The notes beneath the pieces are model-generated. The model did not search any database, was not told the DNA's origin, and saw only the letters and a list, made by a program, of their open reading frames with translations. A program made the position numbers and the translations under genes. DNA of 64,000 nt from Maea johnstoni (Eukaryota; Annelida; Polychaeta; Spionida; Magelonidae), in contig CAWWDR010000962.1 of assembly GCA_963942565.1 (NCBI GenBank), positions 248,001 to 312,000 of the forward strand, in the 5' to 3' direction. Positions 14,997 to 24,990 of this stretch are shown in pieces (the stretch's first letter is position 1; every line of letters starts with the position of its first letter).

Positions 14997-17399
14997 TCAT
15001 GAATGAACTACAGTAGCTCTTGCCAACCTATCGGCCTGTTCTTTTTTTACTCCAAGATCGAGAAGCTGAGCAACATCAATGATCAATGAAACGGTTCCAT
15101 CTCCTAGAATTGTGGCTCCTGCAATACCAGGAGAATTCGTGTATTTGTCCAATAACGGTTTAATTACGACATCTTCTTCGCCAATTAAAGAATCAACCAT
15201 GAGTCCCATTTTCTTATCGCCACTACCAACGATAACTATGAATTTATATTCCGATTCTACAGTCGTTGGAATTCTGAAAATATTTCCCAATCTCATCAAA
15301 GAGATCACTTCGTCTCTTACATTAAAAACTTCATATCCATCAATCATGTTAATGGCTGACTGCTTAACGCGATGACTTTCAGCTACAGAAGTTATGGGTA
15401 TGGCATAAATTTCTGTACCGACACGGACAAGTAATCCCTGAATAATAGCAAGAGTTAAAGGAAGTCTGATGGTAAAGGTAGTTCCCTGCCCTTTTTCTGA
15501 CCAAACTGTTACAGTACCATTCAATTTCTCGATCTGTTTACGAACCACGTCGAGTCCTACACCACGACCGGAAATATCAGTTACAGTTTTCGCTGTGGAA
15601 AAACCTGGTTCAAAAATTAGATTATAGGCTTCGAGGTCCGAAAGATTCTTACTTTGATGAATAACGCCTCTCTTAATTGCTTTTTCGCGAACGACTTCAA
15701 CATCAATTCCTGCACCATCATCAGTAATTTCAATTACAATGAGATTACCTTCATTTCTAGCTGAGAGAAGGATTCTACCCTCTTCAGATTTACCAGCCTT
15801 AGCACGGACATCAGGATTTTCAACACCATGGTCCAGAGAGTTTCGAACACAATGCATTAACGGATCGAGTAGCTCTTCTATTACAGACTTATCAAGCTCT
15901 GTATCTTCACCGACTATTTCAAGATTGATCTGCTTGCCTAATTTTTTAGACATATCACGAACAAGTCTTGGGAAACGGGAGAATATCTGATTGATCTGTA
16001 CCATTCGTATTCTTAAAATGCCTTCATGAAGATCACCGGTATTTCTAGCAAGATTTGCAGCCGTTCCTTTGAATTGATTAACAGCTGATTTTATTGAGTC
16101 TTCAAAATCATCAAAAAGTGTTGTTAAATCACCAAACCGACTATTGATGTCTTTTTTAATGCCTTTGATATTATCTGTATCTCTGTATTCATCCAAATAT
16201 TCAGGAATTGACTCAAAGAGTGATTTAACTTTTTCTTTATAATCTGATTCAACAGACTGTAAAACATTGAGACAATCTGTAAACTGATTATTTATCTGAT
16301 TAAAAGTAGCTTTGTTGATTACTGCTTCACTAACCAGATTTAAAAGGTTATCAATTCTTTTACTATCAACTCGTAAAATGGATCCAACAACTTTATCACG
16401 ACCTTTCGGCTTGGTTTTTGTCTTTTGGGGAATTTCTTTTTTAGGTTTCTCCTGAGGAACAGGGCTTGTTTTCTGAGCTTCCTCTTTAACTTCGATTTTT
16501 GCTTCGACTTTAGCTACGGGTTGAGCCACAGGAGCTGCCACAGGTGCAGGAGTAGGCTTTGGTGATGATTTTTTCACTACTGTCGATGCCGATGGGTTAA
16601 GAATCTCTTCTATTGTGATATCGGTGGTAACTTCTGAAATAGTAGATTTTGATGTCAATTCATCTTTTTCAAGATCAGTTGTCAGATAATACTCTACAAC
16701 CGGATGGTAACGATCTTCATATAGAGCTTCAAAATCCGGAACTGTCTTTAATATAATTCCCGCAGATTTTAATGCGGCATAGACCTGTATTCCACCTACA
16801 GAATTCATAGGATTGGATTCATCAAAAGAAACGGCAACTTTTATTACAGGATTTCCTGATCCGGCAGCTTCGAATAATTCCAAAGTTTCATATTCAGACA
16901 ATTTACTTTCAGATGTTTCAATTGGTCCGGAAGGAGCTGAACTTTGTGGTGTGGAACTTGCCTGAATGACAGGTTTTGCCGATGGAGCCGGCGCCGGACT
17001 TTTATTTTCCAGAGCAGATTTCAGACTGTTTTTAATATCGGAAATATCATCATTGTAAACATCACCGTCAGATCGTGCTTCCAACATAGCTTTGATAACA
17101 TCGATGGATGATAATAATCCATCAACAACATCACCGGAAATTTTAACGTTTCCGCTTCTTATTTCATCCAGCAAGTCTTCCACAATATGTGTAAACTCCG
17201 CCAGTTCTGTCATTTGAACAGTTGCTGCCCCACCTTTTAATGTATGTGCGGCACGAAATATTTCATCGACGGCATCACTATCACCGGGATCATTTTCTAT
17301 AGCTAGTATATTCTGTTCCAGTAGTTCGACTTGAAGGTTTGCTTCAATAAAAAAATCTTTTAGTAGTTCTTCGTTATTAGGATCAAGATAATCACTCAT
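14997..17399 (-). CDS. cheA: Chemotaxis histidine kinase CheA
   Basis: An 800-residue kinase that phosphorylates CheY in response to receptors. Domains in order: P1 Hpt with H52 (AAHTLKGGAAT); a P2-like segment at about 175-260; a proline- and lysine-rich linker (270-335); a long P3 dimerisation region (340-460); P4 ATPase with the N box HCVRNSLDHGVENP, DDGAGI and GFSTAKTVTDISGRGVGLD; and P5 CheW-like domain from about 660. It is the first gene of the operon. No clear ribosome site is seen before ATG. The 125-bp gap to the divergent gene at 17525 must hold the operon promoter. Confidence 0.97.
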   Translation of the reverse strand: MSDYLDPNNEELLKDFFIEANLQVELLEQNILAIENDPGDSDAVDEIFRAAHTLKGGAATVQMTELAEFTHIVEDLLDEIRSGNVKISGDVVDGLLSSIDVIKAMLEARSDGDVYNDDISDIKNSLKSALENKSPAPAPSAKPVIQASSTPQSSAPSGPIETSESKLSEYETLELFEAAGSGNPVIKVAVSFDESNPMNSVGGIQVYAALKSAGIILKTVPDFEALYEDRYHPVVEYYLTTDLEKDELTSKSTISEVTTDITIEEILNPSASTVVKKSSPKPTPAPVAAPVAQPVAKVEAKIEVKEEAQKTSPVPQEKPKKEIPQKTKTKPKGRDKVVGSILRVDSKRIDNLLNLVSEAVINKATFNQINNQFTDCLNVLQSVESDYKEKVKSLFESIPEYLDEYRDTDNIKGIKKDINSRFGDLTTLFDDFEDSIKSAVNQFKGTAANLARNTGDLHEGILRIRMVQINQIFSRFPRLVRDMSKKLGKQINLEIVGEDTELDKSVIEELLDPLMHCVRNSLDHGVENPDVRAKAGKSEEGRILLSARNEGNLIVIEITDDGAGIDVEVVREKAIKRGVIHQSKNLSDLEAYNLIFEPGFSTAKTVTDISGRGVGLDVVRKQIEKLNGTVTVWSEKGQGTTFTIRLPLTLAIIQGLLVRVGTEIYAIPITSVAESHRVKQSAINMIDGYEVFNVRDEVISLMRLGNIFRIPTTVESEYKFIVIVGSGDKKMGLMVDSLIGEEDVVIKPLLDKYTNSPGIAGATILGDGTVSLIIDVAQLLDLGVKKEQADRLARATVVHS

Positions 17400-17524
17400 A
17401 TAAAACTAAATTTCATTTAAAATATCCATATTGTCAAGTTTCAAAATATAAAATATGTATTATATGGAACTATATTTATATAGACATTATAATTTTAGAT
17501 ATAAATCATTCAACAGAGGAAAAA

Positions 17525-18394
17525 ATGTTTAAAAAAAAATCCATTCTTTTTTATTTATTAATAGTTTTAAATCTTCAGATATTATCATCACTTGAACTCA
17601 GCACGACATTCAATATAGGAAATATGGGTTTTGATATTGATAGAACAACGTCTGTACCAGCATTAAACTGGGGTATCAATTTCATTGCAAAATACAATAT
17701 AAATGAGCAATTTCTATTTTCAGGTGGTGTCATTGTCGATGAATTAACCGGGAACAGGCTGGAAACGCAATTGAGTTATAACAGTAAATATTTCCAGGTT
17801 GGAATTGGCCCTTCCCTGGCATCTTTTAACAATAGCCAGCTTCAGTTAAAACCCGCTTTAAATGGATATGCCACATTTAAAGTAGATGGACAATTATACT
17901 TGCGTAGTGAGATTTACAGCACCATTGGCAATCTTTCAGATCCCAATACCGATTATTCACAATTGTATGCATCATTATCATTTGGCTTACACATACCAAG
18001 TGCTATCTGCACATTTTCAGTAGATAGTAAGCAATTTACTCAATTCAATATAGATTCGTCTTCAGTTTTATCAAAAACAAGTGATATATATTCTACTTAC
18101 AAACTGGAAGCAGATATTCATAAAAAGGGGATTCCCTTCCATTTGATTCTGACACTTGGATACAAAAATATTCAAAGGTTTTTTCCATTGAATGATCCTC
18201 TTGGCCGAACAATGGCAGGTATTGGCTCTGCTTTTATAGGCATTGCAAGTAACGTGGAAATAACAAAGCGAATAAGTTTAAATGCCGGACTCGACAGTGG
18301 ACTTTACAATTTCACTTTAAGCAATGAAATTGCTCCTACAGATTTACCTCTATACCTTTTTAAAACTTATTTAACATTTACTTATACCTTTTAG
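17525..18394 (+). CDS. Probable outer-membrane beta-barrel protein
   Basis: The 289-residue protein has an N-terminal signal (KKKSILFYLLIVLNLQILSS) and then alternating aromatic and polar strands, closing with LTFTYTF, the aromatic end expected of an outer-membrane barrel. No named family is recognised. AGAGG precedes ATG. It is transcribed away from cheA and towards flaA, with a shared terminator at its end. A role in motility is suggested only by position. Confidence 0.65.
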   Translation: MFKKKSILFYLLIVLNLQILSSLELSTTFNIGNMGFDIDRTTSVPALNWGINFIAKYNINEQFLFSGGVIVDELTGNRLETQLSYNSKYFQVGIGPSLASFNNSQLQLKPALNGYATFKVDGQLYLRSEIYSTIGNLSDPNTDYSQLYASLSFGLHIPSAICTFSVDSKQFTQFNIDSSSVLSKTSDIYSTYKLEADIHKKGIPFHLILTLGYKNIQRFFPLNDPLGRTMAGIGSAFIGIASNVEITKRISLNAGLDSGLYNFTLSNEIAPTDLPLYLFKTYLTFTYTF

Positions 18395-18396
18395 AC

Positions 18397-18427
18397 AAAA
18401 AAAAAGACTTCGTGAGAAGTCTTTTTT
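18397..18427. terminator. Bidirectional terminator between convergent genes
   Basis: AAGACTTC (18404-18411) and GAAGTCTT (18416-18423) with an A-run on the left and a T-run on the right, serving both the barrel gene and flaA. Confidence 0.92.
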
Positions 18428-18445
18428 ATCAAGCAAAATGAACAT

Positions 18446-19438
18446 TTACTCTGTTTCAACAGCTGCAGGTTCAGCAGTTGTTGATGTAGCAGCGCTAGTA
18501 TCCATTTTTTTACCTTCAAGATATCGAAGAACCTGTAGGTTTCCAAGTCTTGATAGTTCAGCATTTCTTCGAGATTCTTCTCTATCTGAGAGGATTCCCC
18601 AAACTGCTTCGTCATCAACATCTTTATCGATGTCGTCACGAACTGCAAGGTCATAAATAACTTTAATATCTTTAATATAAGAAATAAAGTCACCGCCTTC
18701 CTGCTGTGCATCTCTTGTGAATAATAATCCCTCAAGAGTTACAGAAGCTGCTGTTCTAGGGTAAAGAGGATATGTTGTCAGTTCTCTATTTCTAACTTGC
18801 GTAATGTAGTTAGGATTATTCCACTGAAGCTCTCTCCAACCATCAAAGTCGAGATAGCTCATGAAAATAGTCTGAACTTCTTCACTGTCGTCTCTTAACA
18901 GTACATTTAGGCCCATAGGAAAATTTCTTCCCAGAACGTTAACTTTAACTGTTTTCAAAACACCGACATTCTTAACAACTCCGTAACCATTGAACTGGTC
19001 ACCTCTTTTGCCTTCTTCATCCACTGTGCTTGTTGCGTAAGCAGGAATTTCAAAAGGTGGTCTAACTATTGCATTGGAATTGAAAGTTCCCAGAGGAAAG
19101 TGTACACGTACACCCATAATCTGTTCACCAGCAAATTTCATTGCTTCATCTCCAGTTGTTACAGCCATTACATAGGATTTACTATCATTAAGGACAGTTC
19201 GAGATGATGAGCTAAGTCTAACCTCCCAATTTGGAATGTAAAGCGAAGTCTGCATAGCAGCTTTCTCTTCATCCGTGTAACGCGTACCTGCAACGGAACT
19301 GAAATCCATCAGTGTAGCCTTGTTCTGTCCCTGATAATCGTCCACCAGTTCGGCGAAGTCGATTAGAACAGATTCTTCAGCAAATACTGATGAAACAAAA
19401 AATAATGCAATTCCCACTAATGCGAAGAACCGTTTCAT
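18446..19438 (-). CDS. flaA: Flagellar filament outer-layer protein FlaA
   Basis: FlaA forms the sheath of spirochaetal periplasmic flagella. The 330-residue protein has a signal peptide (MKRFFALVGIALFFVSSVFA) and the family core: YIPNWEVRLSSSSRTVLNDS, then GVRVHFPLGTFNSNAIVRPP and LNVLLRDDSEEVQTIFMSYL. I start it at 19438 because AAGGAG lies 6 nt upstream; the ATG at 19453 overlaps that site. A near-consensus promoter precedes it. It has its own promoter and terminator, so it is separate from the glycan operon upstream. Confidence 0.95.
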   Translation of the reverse strand: MKRFFALVGIALFFVSSVFAEESVLIDFAELVDDYQGQNKATLMDFSSVAGTRYTDEEKAAMQTSLYIPNWEVRLSSSSRTVLNDSKSYVMAVTTGDEAMKFAGEQIMGVRVHFPLGTFNSNAIVRPPFEIPAYATSTVDEEGKRGDQFNGYGVVKNVGVLKTVKVNVLGRNFPMGLNVLLRDDSEEVQTIFMSYLDFDGWRELQWNNPNYITQVRNRELTTYPLYPRTAASVTLEGLLFTRDAQQEGGDFISYIKDIKVIYDLAVRDDIDKDVDDEAVWGILSDREESRRNAELSRLGNLQVLRYLEGKKMDTSAATSTTAEPAAVETE

Positions 19439-19493
19439 TAAGTGCTCCTTCATACTTTGTCTAAGTATAATACTATTGGTCTCTTATAAAAAA

Positions 19494-19521
19494 ATTATAC
19501 AAAAGGAAATTGATATGTCAA
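19494..19521 (-). promoter_or_regulatory. Strong sigma-70-type promoter of flaA
   Basis: On the minus strand TTGACA (19521-19516), 16 nt, TATAAT (19499-19494): both boxes are perfect. Transcription would start near 19487, about 50 nt before the flaA ATG. No flagellar sigma-28 motif is seen. Confidence 0.88.
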
Positions 19522-19547
19522 CTTTTTGTATAATTATTTTAACATAA

Positions 19548-20039
19548 TTAATTCTCCGGTCTCCCTTCATAATAAGATGAATCGGGAATTTGACCGTCTA
19601 CTGTAATATTAACGGTATGGATATGCTTAAAATTAAACATTACAGTTTTTTTTATCAAATTTATTATATCATCAAAATGAAGAAATGTATCGGAGTCTCT
19701 TACAGCTATATCAATTGAGAAATCCAGATACAACTTATCTCTGTTTAAAATAAGCGTATTCAATTTGGTCTTTCTGGGTACAGCATTGGCATAGAGTATG
19801 TATTCCGGTCCTAGAAGTAACTCTTTTACCAACAATGTTATATTTTTATCTTCACTGTCATAAACAGGTAGATATCGAGTTTCTCCTTTGATGATGCTAG
19901 TCATGTCATCGGGAAAAAAAAGAACTCTTCTATCATATTTATTTCCATTAATCATGAAAAAAATTAGTGATAAAAAAAACATAGCAACAATTGCTATTGC
20001 CGGAATCCAAAAACTTTTTTTTCGAATAATTTTTTCCAT
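19548..20039 (-). CDS. GerMN-domain membrane protein
   Basis: With the start at ATG 20039 (1 bp after the amidase stop, suggesting coupled translation) the protein has 163 residues. It has one membrane anchor (SFWIPAIAIVAMFFLSLIFF) and a GerMN-like domain (LVKELLLGPE, then LYLDFSIDIA and HTVNITVDGQIPD). GerMN domains occur in exported proteins, often linked to cell-wall work. Its place right after an N-acetylmuramoyl-alanine amidase supports an accessory role in wall remodelling. Confidence 0.75.
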   Translation of the reverse strand: MEKIIRKKSFWIPAIAIVAMFFLSLIFFMINGNKYDRRVLFFPDDMTSIIKGETRYLPVYDSEDKNITLLVKELLLGPEYILYANAVPRKTKLNTLILNRDKLYLDFSIDIAVRDSDTFLHFDDIINLIKKTVMFNFKHIHTVNITVDGQIPDSSYYEGRPEN

Positions 20040-20040
20040 T

Positions 20041-21099
20041 CTACCTGCTAAATCCTTTTTCTTCAAAATAATCAACAAAATCGTTTATACCATTATAGAG
20101 GCCATTCGTGAGCTTCTTCAAGTAGTTTGTCTTCATCAGTCGTTCAGCTTCATCTTTATTTGTGATATAGCCCAATTCTACAAGTACAGCCGCCATTCTT
20201 GCATTTCTAACAACAAACCAGGACTCCTCTTTTAATCCTCTGTTAGGAACCGAATTATCAAACTCGGCATCCCAGTTATCGAGAATGCTCTGAGCCAGCC
20301 GAACACTTTCCATAGAATACTGCTCTTCCAAAATAGAATTAACTATTGGAATTACCGATTCTTCTCCATCGTATTCGCTACTGTCAACGACCTGGCGCCT
20401 ATAGTTCTCCGGCAAGTGCCAGACCTCATACCCCTGCGCATGCCTATTAAGCGCGGCATTAACATGCACGGCGACAAATATAATACCTTCTTTTGGACCA
20501 ACTTCAAAATTATTGGCCATATCAACCCTGTCTTCCAGAGTAGGATACGTATCATCATCTCTCGTCAACATGATTCTCTTATGAGGATATTTTTCCCTAA
20601 GCATCTCTACAAGGCGTAGCGAGACATCAAGAACGATATTCTTCTCTTGAACGACAACAGGGATTCCATCAACCGTTATCGTAGACATGGTTCCCGGGTC
20701 TTTCCCTCCATGTCCAGGATCGATGAGTATGACGCTCACATTGAAGGGATCATCTTCAACGACATCTTCTCCAAAAAACTTTAAAACACTCTGTGCTGCT
20801 TCTTCAGAGAAGATTAAGACACCTTTTTCCTTTAAGACTGTCCCTGTAGATATCTTTTTTGTGTAATTTAATACCATCCACGAATCGCCGGTTCTGAATG
20901 TCAGAGAATTGGAACCTTTCTCAAGTAAACCGATTTTACTGTATGGCTCCCATTTCAAAGTTGCCTTTGTTCTATTCAACAGCTCATCAACGGATAGGGA
21001 TTGTGAGAATATAGTGTTTATCAATACACATAAGATGATAATAAAAATTGAGTTTTTTTTATGATTTAATACAAAATCTGTCAAAAAACCAGATTCCAC
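20041..21099 (-). CDS. N-acetylmuramoyl-L-alanine amidase (Amidase_3)
   Basis: A zinc amidase that cuts the peptide from the glycan strand of peptidoglycan. The 352-residue protein has an N-terminal hydrophobic export signal (NSIFIIILCVLINTIFSQS), and the Amidase_3 core: VILIDPGHGGKDPG (first His ligand), VQEKNIVLDV (Glu ligand), FVAVHVNAALN (second His) and AVLVELGYITN. It overlaps the ATP-grasp gene by 41 bp. The start at 21099 gives an unusually long N-region; ATG codons nearer the hydrophobic stretch are not present. Confidence 0.9.
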   Translation of the reverse strand: MESGFLTDFVLNHKKNSIFIIILCVLINTIFSQSLSVDELLNRTKATLKWEPYSKIGLLEKGSNSLTFRTGDSWMVLNYTKKISTGTVLKEKGVLIFSEEAAQSVLKFFGEDVVEDDPFNVSVILIDPGHGGKDPGTMSTITVDGIPVVVQEKNIVLDVSLRLVEMLREKYPHKRIMLTRDDDTYPTLEDRVDMANNFEVGPKEGIIFVAVHVNAALNRHAQGYEVWHLPENYRRQVVDSSEYDGEESVIPIVNSILEEQYSMESVRLAQSILDNWDAEFDNSVPNRGLKEESWFVVRNARMAAVLVELGYITNKDEAERLMKTNYLKKLTNGLYNGINDFVDYFEEKGFSR

Positions 21100-22618
21100 C
21101 TTGAATACTTCCCTTTATGATTGATCTCCAGAAAAACGCCTGGGCCTTTTTATCTTTAATATCGTTGGATTCTATCATACCAGTAAGTTTAATTACATCT
21201 TCGTAAACATCCTGAAGTCTCCTTCCCTGCCAGTCAACAGCAGTTTCATAAGAGATATCGGGTAATTTTACTGGCTGAAAGTCATAAAAATCAAGATCTC
21301 TAAAATCAAATTGGATATTGTCTGTCATCTCTTCGTAGTGAGAAATATTGTAAGAGTTATTTAATTTAAAGGCATCTCCCGGCCATTCCCTGTCGCTGTA
21401 AAGAAATTCTCCTGTACGTTCATCATTGGGATCCAGAGTAATTAAAACTTTTGCACAGGCTGTTTCAGCCGCTTTTACGGCAATGTCTCTATTTTCGTGG
21501 GCGCTAATAATGTTGCCGCACTTTTCAACATTATTTACAGGAAAATCAACTTTATCACCTTCATCCACGCGTAAAAATAATTCATTTACATATTCAGTCT
21601 CATAGGCATCTTCGATATTTTCAATTGTACCGACAGTACCGGGAATAGAGAGAAATGCTCTTTCTGCTGTTACTTTTTTATAACTTCCATCATATTGTTG
21701 AGGCTCAACACCCATGGCAATTTCCATTGCGCCTTTTGTGGACTCTACGAGACTTGCCTGTGGAAATGTCCATCCCGACATGTAACCACCGGATAATCTG
21801 GCTGCAATCTCTCCGATTACAGGGCCATTTTTCGAATAAATGATATCCCCTTTTGCAGCACCGTTATCAATTCCCAGCGCTTTGATCCCTTTTTTGAACT
21901 CTGTTTCAATTTCCAATTGCTTTTCAGGACTGATGAGAGCAGGCATAGTATGACCCATTTCAATAAAATAAGGAGGAAAATAGATATGACGTATTGCCAA
22001 TCCGTAAATCGTTATATTTCCATTATAGACAAGGGCATCGACGGAGTATTCTTCTCCCTCAATAAACTCTTCGACTATGGCTCTTTCTGTTCTGGAATAT
22101 TTTATAGCTATGAGAACAGCTGATGCCAATTCAGAGACATCGTTTATTTTCTTAACCCCTCGGGCACCCATACTGTCAACAGGTTTTACAACAAGAGGAA
22201 ATCTCATCGATCCGATTTCCGCTTCAAAATCCATATCTTCTGAAAGTTCAATAAATTCAGGAGATGAGACATTATGCTCCTTAAAAAAGCTTCGCATTCT
22301 TATTTTATCTGTAGCGTTTAGAGCTGTTATATAGCTTATTCCCGGAAGACCTAATTTCTCGGCAACCCAGGCTACTGATGCAGAAAAATCTGTACCGGCT
22401 GTAAATACCCCATCAAGACCTTCTGTCTCCAGAATCTGTCTGGCAGCTTTTTCAAGGCCGCTAATGTCTTTCAAGTCAATATGCAGAAACTGATCCACAT
22501 CACCGGCTGCCGGCGCGTTCTTATTGCCATCTGCACAAATGACTTTCCACCCTTCTTCCTTCGCAATTCTAATTGCAGGAACCTGCATAACACCTGCTCC
22601 AAGTATCATAATAGTCAT
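21059..22618 (-). CDS. ATP-grasp enzyme
   Basis: A 519-residue carboxylate-amine/thiol ligase of the ATP-grasp fold. The N-terminal pre-grasp has MILGAGVMQVPAIRIAKEEG, and the ATP site shows FPLVVKPVDSMGARGVKKI, VEEFIEGEEYSVDAL and GEIAARLSGGYMSGW. The C-terminal 130 residues are not recognised. Its substrate cannot be told; neighbours (a cytidylyltransferase-like gene and a PseG-like gene) point to sugar or amino-sugar chemistry. It overlaps the upstream gene by ATGA (4 bp), so the two are translated together. Confidence 0.85.
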   Translation of the reverse strand: MTIMILGAGVMQVPAIRIAKEEGWKVICADGNKNAPAAGDVDQFLHIDLKDISGLEKAARQILETEGLDGVFTAGTDFSASVAWVAEKLGLPGISYITALNATDKIRMRSFFKEHNVSSPEFIELSEDMDFEAEIGSMRFPLVVKPVDSMGARGVKKINDVSELASAVLIAIKYSRTERAIVEEFIEGEEYSVDALVYNGNITIYGLAIRHIYFPPYFIEMGHTMPALISPEKQLEIETEFKKGIKALGIDNGAAKGDIIYSKNGPVIGEIAARLSGGYMSGWTFPQASLVESTKGAMEIAMGVEPQQYDGSYKKVTAERAFLSIPGTVGTIENIEDAYETEYVNELFLRVDEGDKVDFPVNNVEKCGNIISAHENRDIAVKAAETACAKVLITLDPNDERTGEFLYSDREWPGDAFKLNNSYNISHYEEMTDNIQFDFRDLDFYDFQPVKLPDISYETAVDWQGRRLQDVYEDVIKLTGMIESNDIKDKKAQAFFWRSIIKGSIQGGIWFFDRFCIKS

Positions 22619-24324
22619 ATTTCTCTCACTTTCTGTGCATAGATTTCAAAAGTATCACCCAGATTCAGGATTTTACTTTTCATATGTAATAATTTGCTTC
22701 CCAAATAATTTTTTCTTAGATTTGAGGCAAATCTTTCAGGATGATGTCCTGTATTTCGAATTTTGTATATTTCAAATCCGAACATATTAAGTATTTTTCG
22801 GCTTTTTTCTGGTTCCCAAATGGTAAAATGATCTGCAGGGCTGTGATCCAAAAACTTATTCAAATCTGTCTTAGATGATATACCGCTGCCGCTGGGAGTT
22901 GAGAAAGAAAATACGCCACCAATTTTTAATAAAGAGTTCACTTTATTTAAAATGATTGATAAATCGTTAAAATGCTCAATAACATACCACATTGTCAAAA
23001 CATCGAAGTGATTCAAATTCCAGGTTTCGGGTATTGAAAAATTATCAAACTCACTTGTAATAGCCTCAAAATCCAATTCATCCCGGACATGTTTTACAGC
23101 ATCATCAGAAATATCTGTTCCATATGATTGGAATCCCGATAATGATGCCTGCTTTAAAAAAGGACCATAAGCGCAGCCGACATCTAAAAGTGTTGATGCT
23201 TTGGTCGTTTTTCTATTTATATTCTTCAATCTCTGATCAGCTAATTGAGTTAAATGATCAAAATCATCCAGATATGTCTTACCATACTGATTTTCATACT
23301 GTTTAAAAAAATATTCTTTGCCATAAGACATTTTGTTTTTACTAAAATCGACCATGAAAAGCATTTCACAGCTGTTACACCGACAATAGGTTCTGAATTT
23401 GTGTCTACTGACTACATGATATTCCCTGGATGAACAAACGGGACAATTAGCTTCAGGTGCATCCAGACCATTAATAAAATCTCCCAGAGAAATATCTTCA
23501 GTTGCAGATGCAATTGGTTCAATGATCTTTGGATTATCTATGAATGAGTTCATTAAATCACTATCTATAGTTCTTACTCCGGATGAAGTAAATCCGCTTA
23601 TCCTGCTTAATTCTTCGTGATACTCTTCGGGATTAATCAATAAAACAGGTATATCCAGGTGATTCGTTTCATAGGCCGTTAAACCGAATGAACAGATTAC
23701 TCCTGAATATCGCGGTATGATATCTTTTAGAGTCCGGGGACTTTGAATAATATGAAAACGGGAATCAGGCAATTTTCCTTTATATAAGGGCCCCAATACA
23801 ATATGACATTTTGAAATAAAATGATCTGATGTTTGTGAAATAAATTTTGTTAATAGTTCTGTCAAATGAGCGGGGTCTTCCCCTCCGAAAGATACTAATA
23901 TTTTATTGTTTTTACTGTATTCACCTTTTTCCGGCAAGTCCAGGAAGGAAACTGATCGTATATTGGGAGCTGAAAATTTCGAAGGTAATGGTAAAATATC
24001 TATCAAATAGGGGATTTCATCTCTATAAGGTCCTCCCTCGTCAATGGCAATAATATTGCGGCCTTTGATTGAGGAATAAAGGTCATCATCAATCTCTCTT
24101 GCATCGACAATTATTTTATCATACTGTTTCAAGTCATCCAGATCATGTGCAATATGGGTATTATCTATAGTATTGAAAAGGGACTTCATTCGGGAAAAAT
24201 CTCTTTCGCTGCAATAAAGGTACACATTTCCCCCAAGCGTATCCATAAGGGAAAGCATTCTTTTAGAATGACCTGTTCCATTGCCTTCTTTCGTTGAAGG
24301 TATAAGTAATATTTTATTTTCCAG
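22615..24324 (-). CDS. PseG-like glycosyltransferase fused to a methyltransferase
   Basis: Residues about 1-270 resemble PseG/MurG-type UDP-sugar enzymes (VSFGGEDPAHL, CSFGLTAYETNHLDIPVLLI). Residues about 290-340 are a zinc ribbon (CPVCSSREY, CRCNSCEMLF), and 350-569 a class I SAM methyltransferase (LLDVGCAYGPFLKQA, DVLTMWYVIEHF). The first ATG is at 24258, but the frame is open 22 codons further and encodes the family's essential GNGTGHSKR loop. The only possible initiator there is CTG 24324, with AGGA 7 nt upstream inside the end of the preceding gene. I therefore extend the gene. It probably hydrolyses or transfers a nucleotide sugar and methylates a sugar product. Confidence 0.82.
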   Translation of the reverse strand: MENKILLIPSTKEGNGTGHSKRMLSLMDTLGGNVYLYCSERDFSRMKSLFNTIDNTHIAHDLDDLKQYDKIIVDAREIDDDLYSSIKGRNIIAIDEGGPYRDEIPYLIDILPLPSKFSAPNIRSVSFLDLPEKGEYSKNNKILVSFGGEDPAHLTELLTKFISQTSDHFISKCHIVLGPLYKGKLPDSRFHIIQSPRTLKDIIPRYSGVICSFGLTAYETNHLDIPVLLINPEEYHEELSRISGFTSSGVRTIDSDLMNSFIDNPKIIEPIASATEDISLGDFINGLDAPEANCPVCSSREYHVVSRHKFRTYCRCNSCEMLFMVDFSKNKMSYGKEYFFKQYENQYGKTYLDDFDHLTQLADQRLKNINRKTTKASTLLDVGCAYGPFLKQASLSGFQSYGTDISDDAVKHVRDELDFEAITSEFDNFSIPETWNLNHFDVLTMWYVIEHFNDLSIILNKVNSLLKIGGVFSFSTPSGSGISSKTDLNKFLDHSPADHFTIWEPEKSRKILNMFGFEIYKIRNTGHHPERFASNLRKNYLGSKLLHMKSKILNLGDTFEIYAQKVREI

Positions 24325-24327
24325 ATT

Positions 24328-24990
24328 TCAGTCCTGTTTTAAATAATTTATCAGTTTTTCAATTTCTATGGGATGACCTTTGTATAATGATGCATAGATC
24401 TTTTTCATCTCATTATAATCATCCATAGTATCAACTGAAACTTTTTTATCATAGAGATATTTTTTCGGTACCTCATGGATATTCAAATTGAAAAGATGGG
24501 GATTATTATAAATCCAGGGAGTAACATGCTCCCTATCATATTTTTTTCCACTATCTCGATGGGCTTTTATAAGGGCTGATGATTCTACAACTTCGACACC
24601 TGTCCCCAGGGGTGCATCAGTCCAGTTGCTATAATCCACTTTCAATGAATTATGCTCCCTCAATACCTGATTGGTGACTTCGGCCGAGACAAGAGGATTA
24701 TCACCTGTAGCCCGGATGATCGTTTTGACATTGAATTTCTCTGCAGCCATCAAGAATCGTTTTAAAACATCTTCTTTCGGTCCTGCAAATACATTAAAAT
24801 TCCATTTATCTGCTAAAGGAGCTAATCTTGTAAGGCATTCTTCAGTGGTCAGTAAAAGAAAAATATCAGCCTTTACGCCTTTCAGAGCTTTCATTGCATG
24901 TTCGATAATTGTAAGATCTTCGATTTTCATAAGAGCTTTTTCAGGCAATCTGGTCGAATCGAGTCTGACCTGCAGACAGACAGCAGTCAC
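24328..24990 (-). CDS. SpsF-type cytidylyltransferase-like protein
   Basis: A 220-residue nucleotidyltransferase of the SpsF / acylneuraminate cytidylyltransferase group. The N-terminal signature LQVRLDSTRLPEKAL is clear, followed by FAGPKEDVLKRFL and IIRATGDNPLVSAE, the metal- and nucleotide-binding strands. Such enzymes usually activate sialic-acid-like sugars as CMP derivatives; the exact sugar is unknown. It starts at the last base of the upstream glycosyltransferase stop region (1-bp overlap), and its own stop is 3 nt before the CTG of the next gene. Confidence 0.87.
   Translation of the reverse strand: MTAVCLQVRLDSTRLPEKALMKIEDLTIIEHAMKALKGVKADIFLLLTTEECLTRLAPLADKWNFNVFAGPKEDVLKRFLMAAEKFNVKTIIRATGDNPLVSAEVTNQVLREHNSLKVDYSNWTDAPLGTGVEVVESSALIKAHRDSGKKYDREHVTPWIYNNPHLFNLNIHEVPKKYLYDKKVSVDTMDDYNEMKKIYASLYKGHPIEIEKLINYLKQD

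Noticed and set aside
18391-18735. Minus-strand 114-codon frame over the flaA end
   Set aside because: Overlaps flaA in another frame and crosses the terminator.
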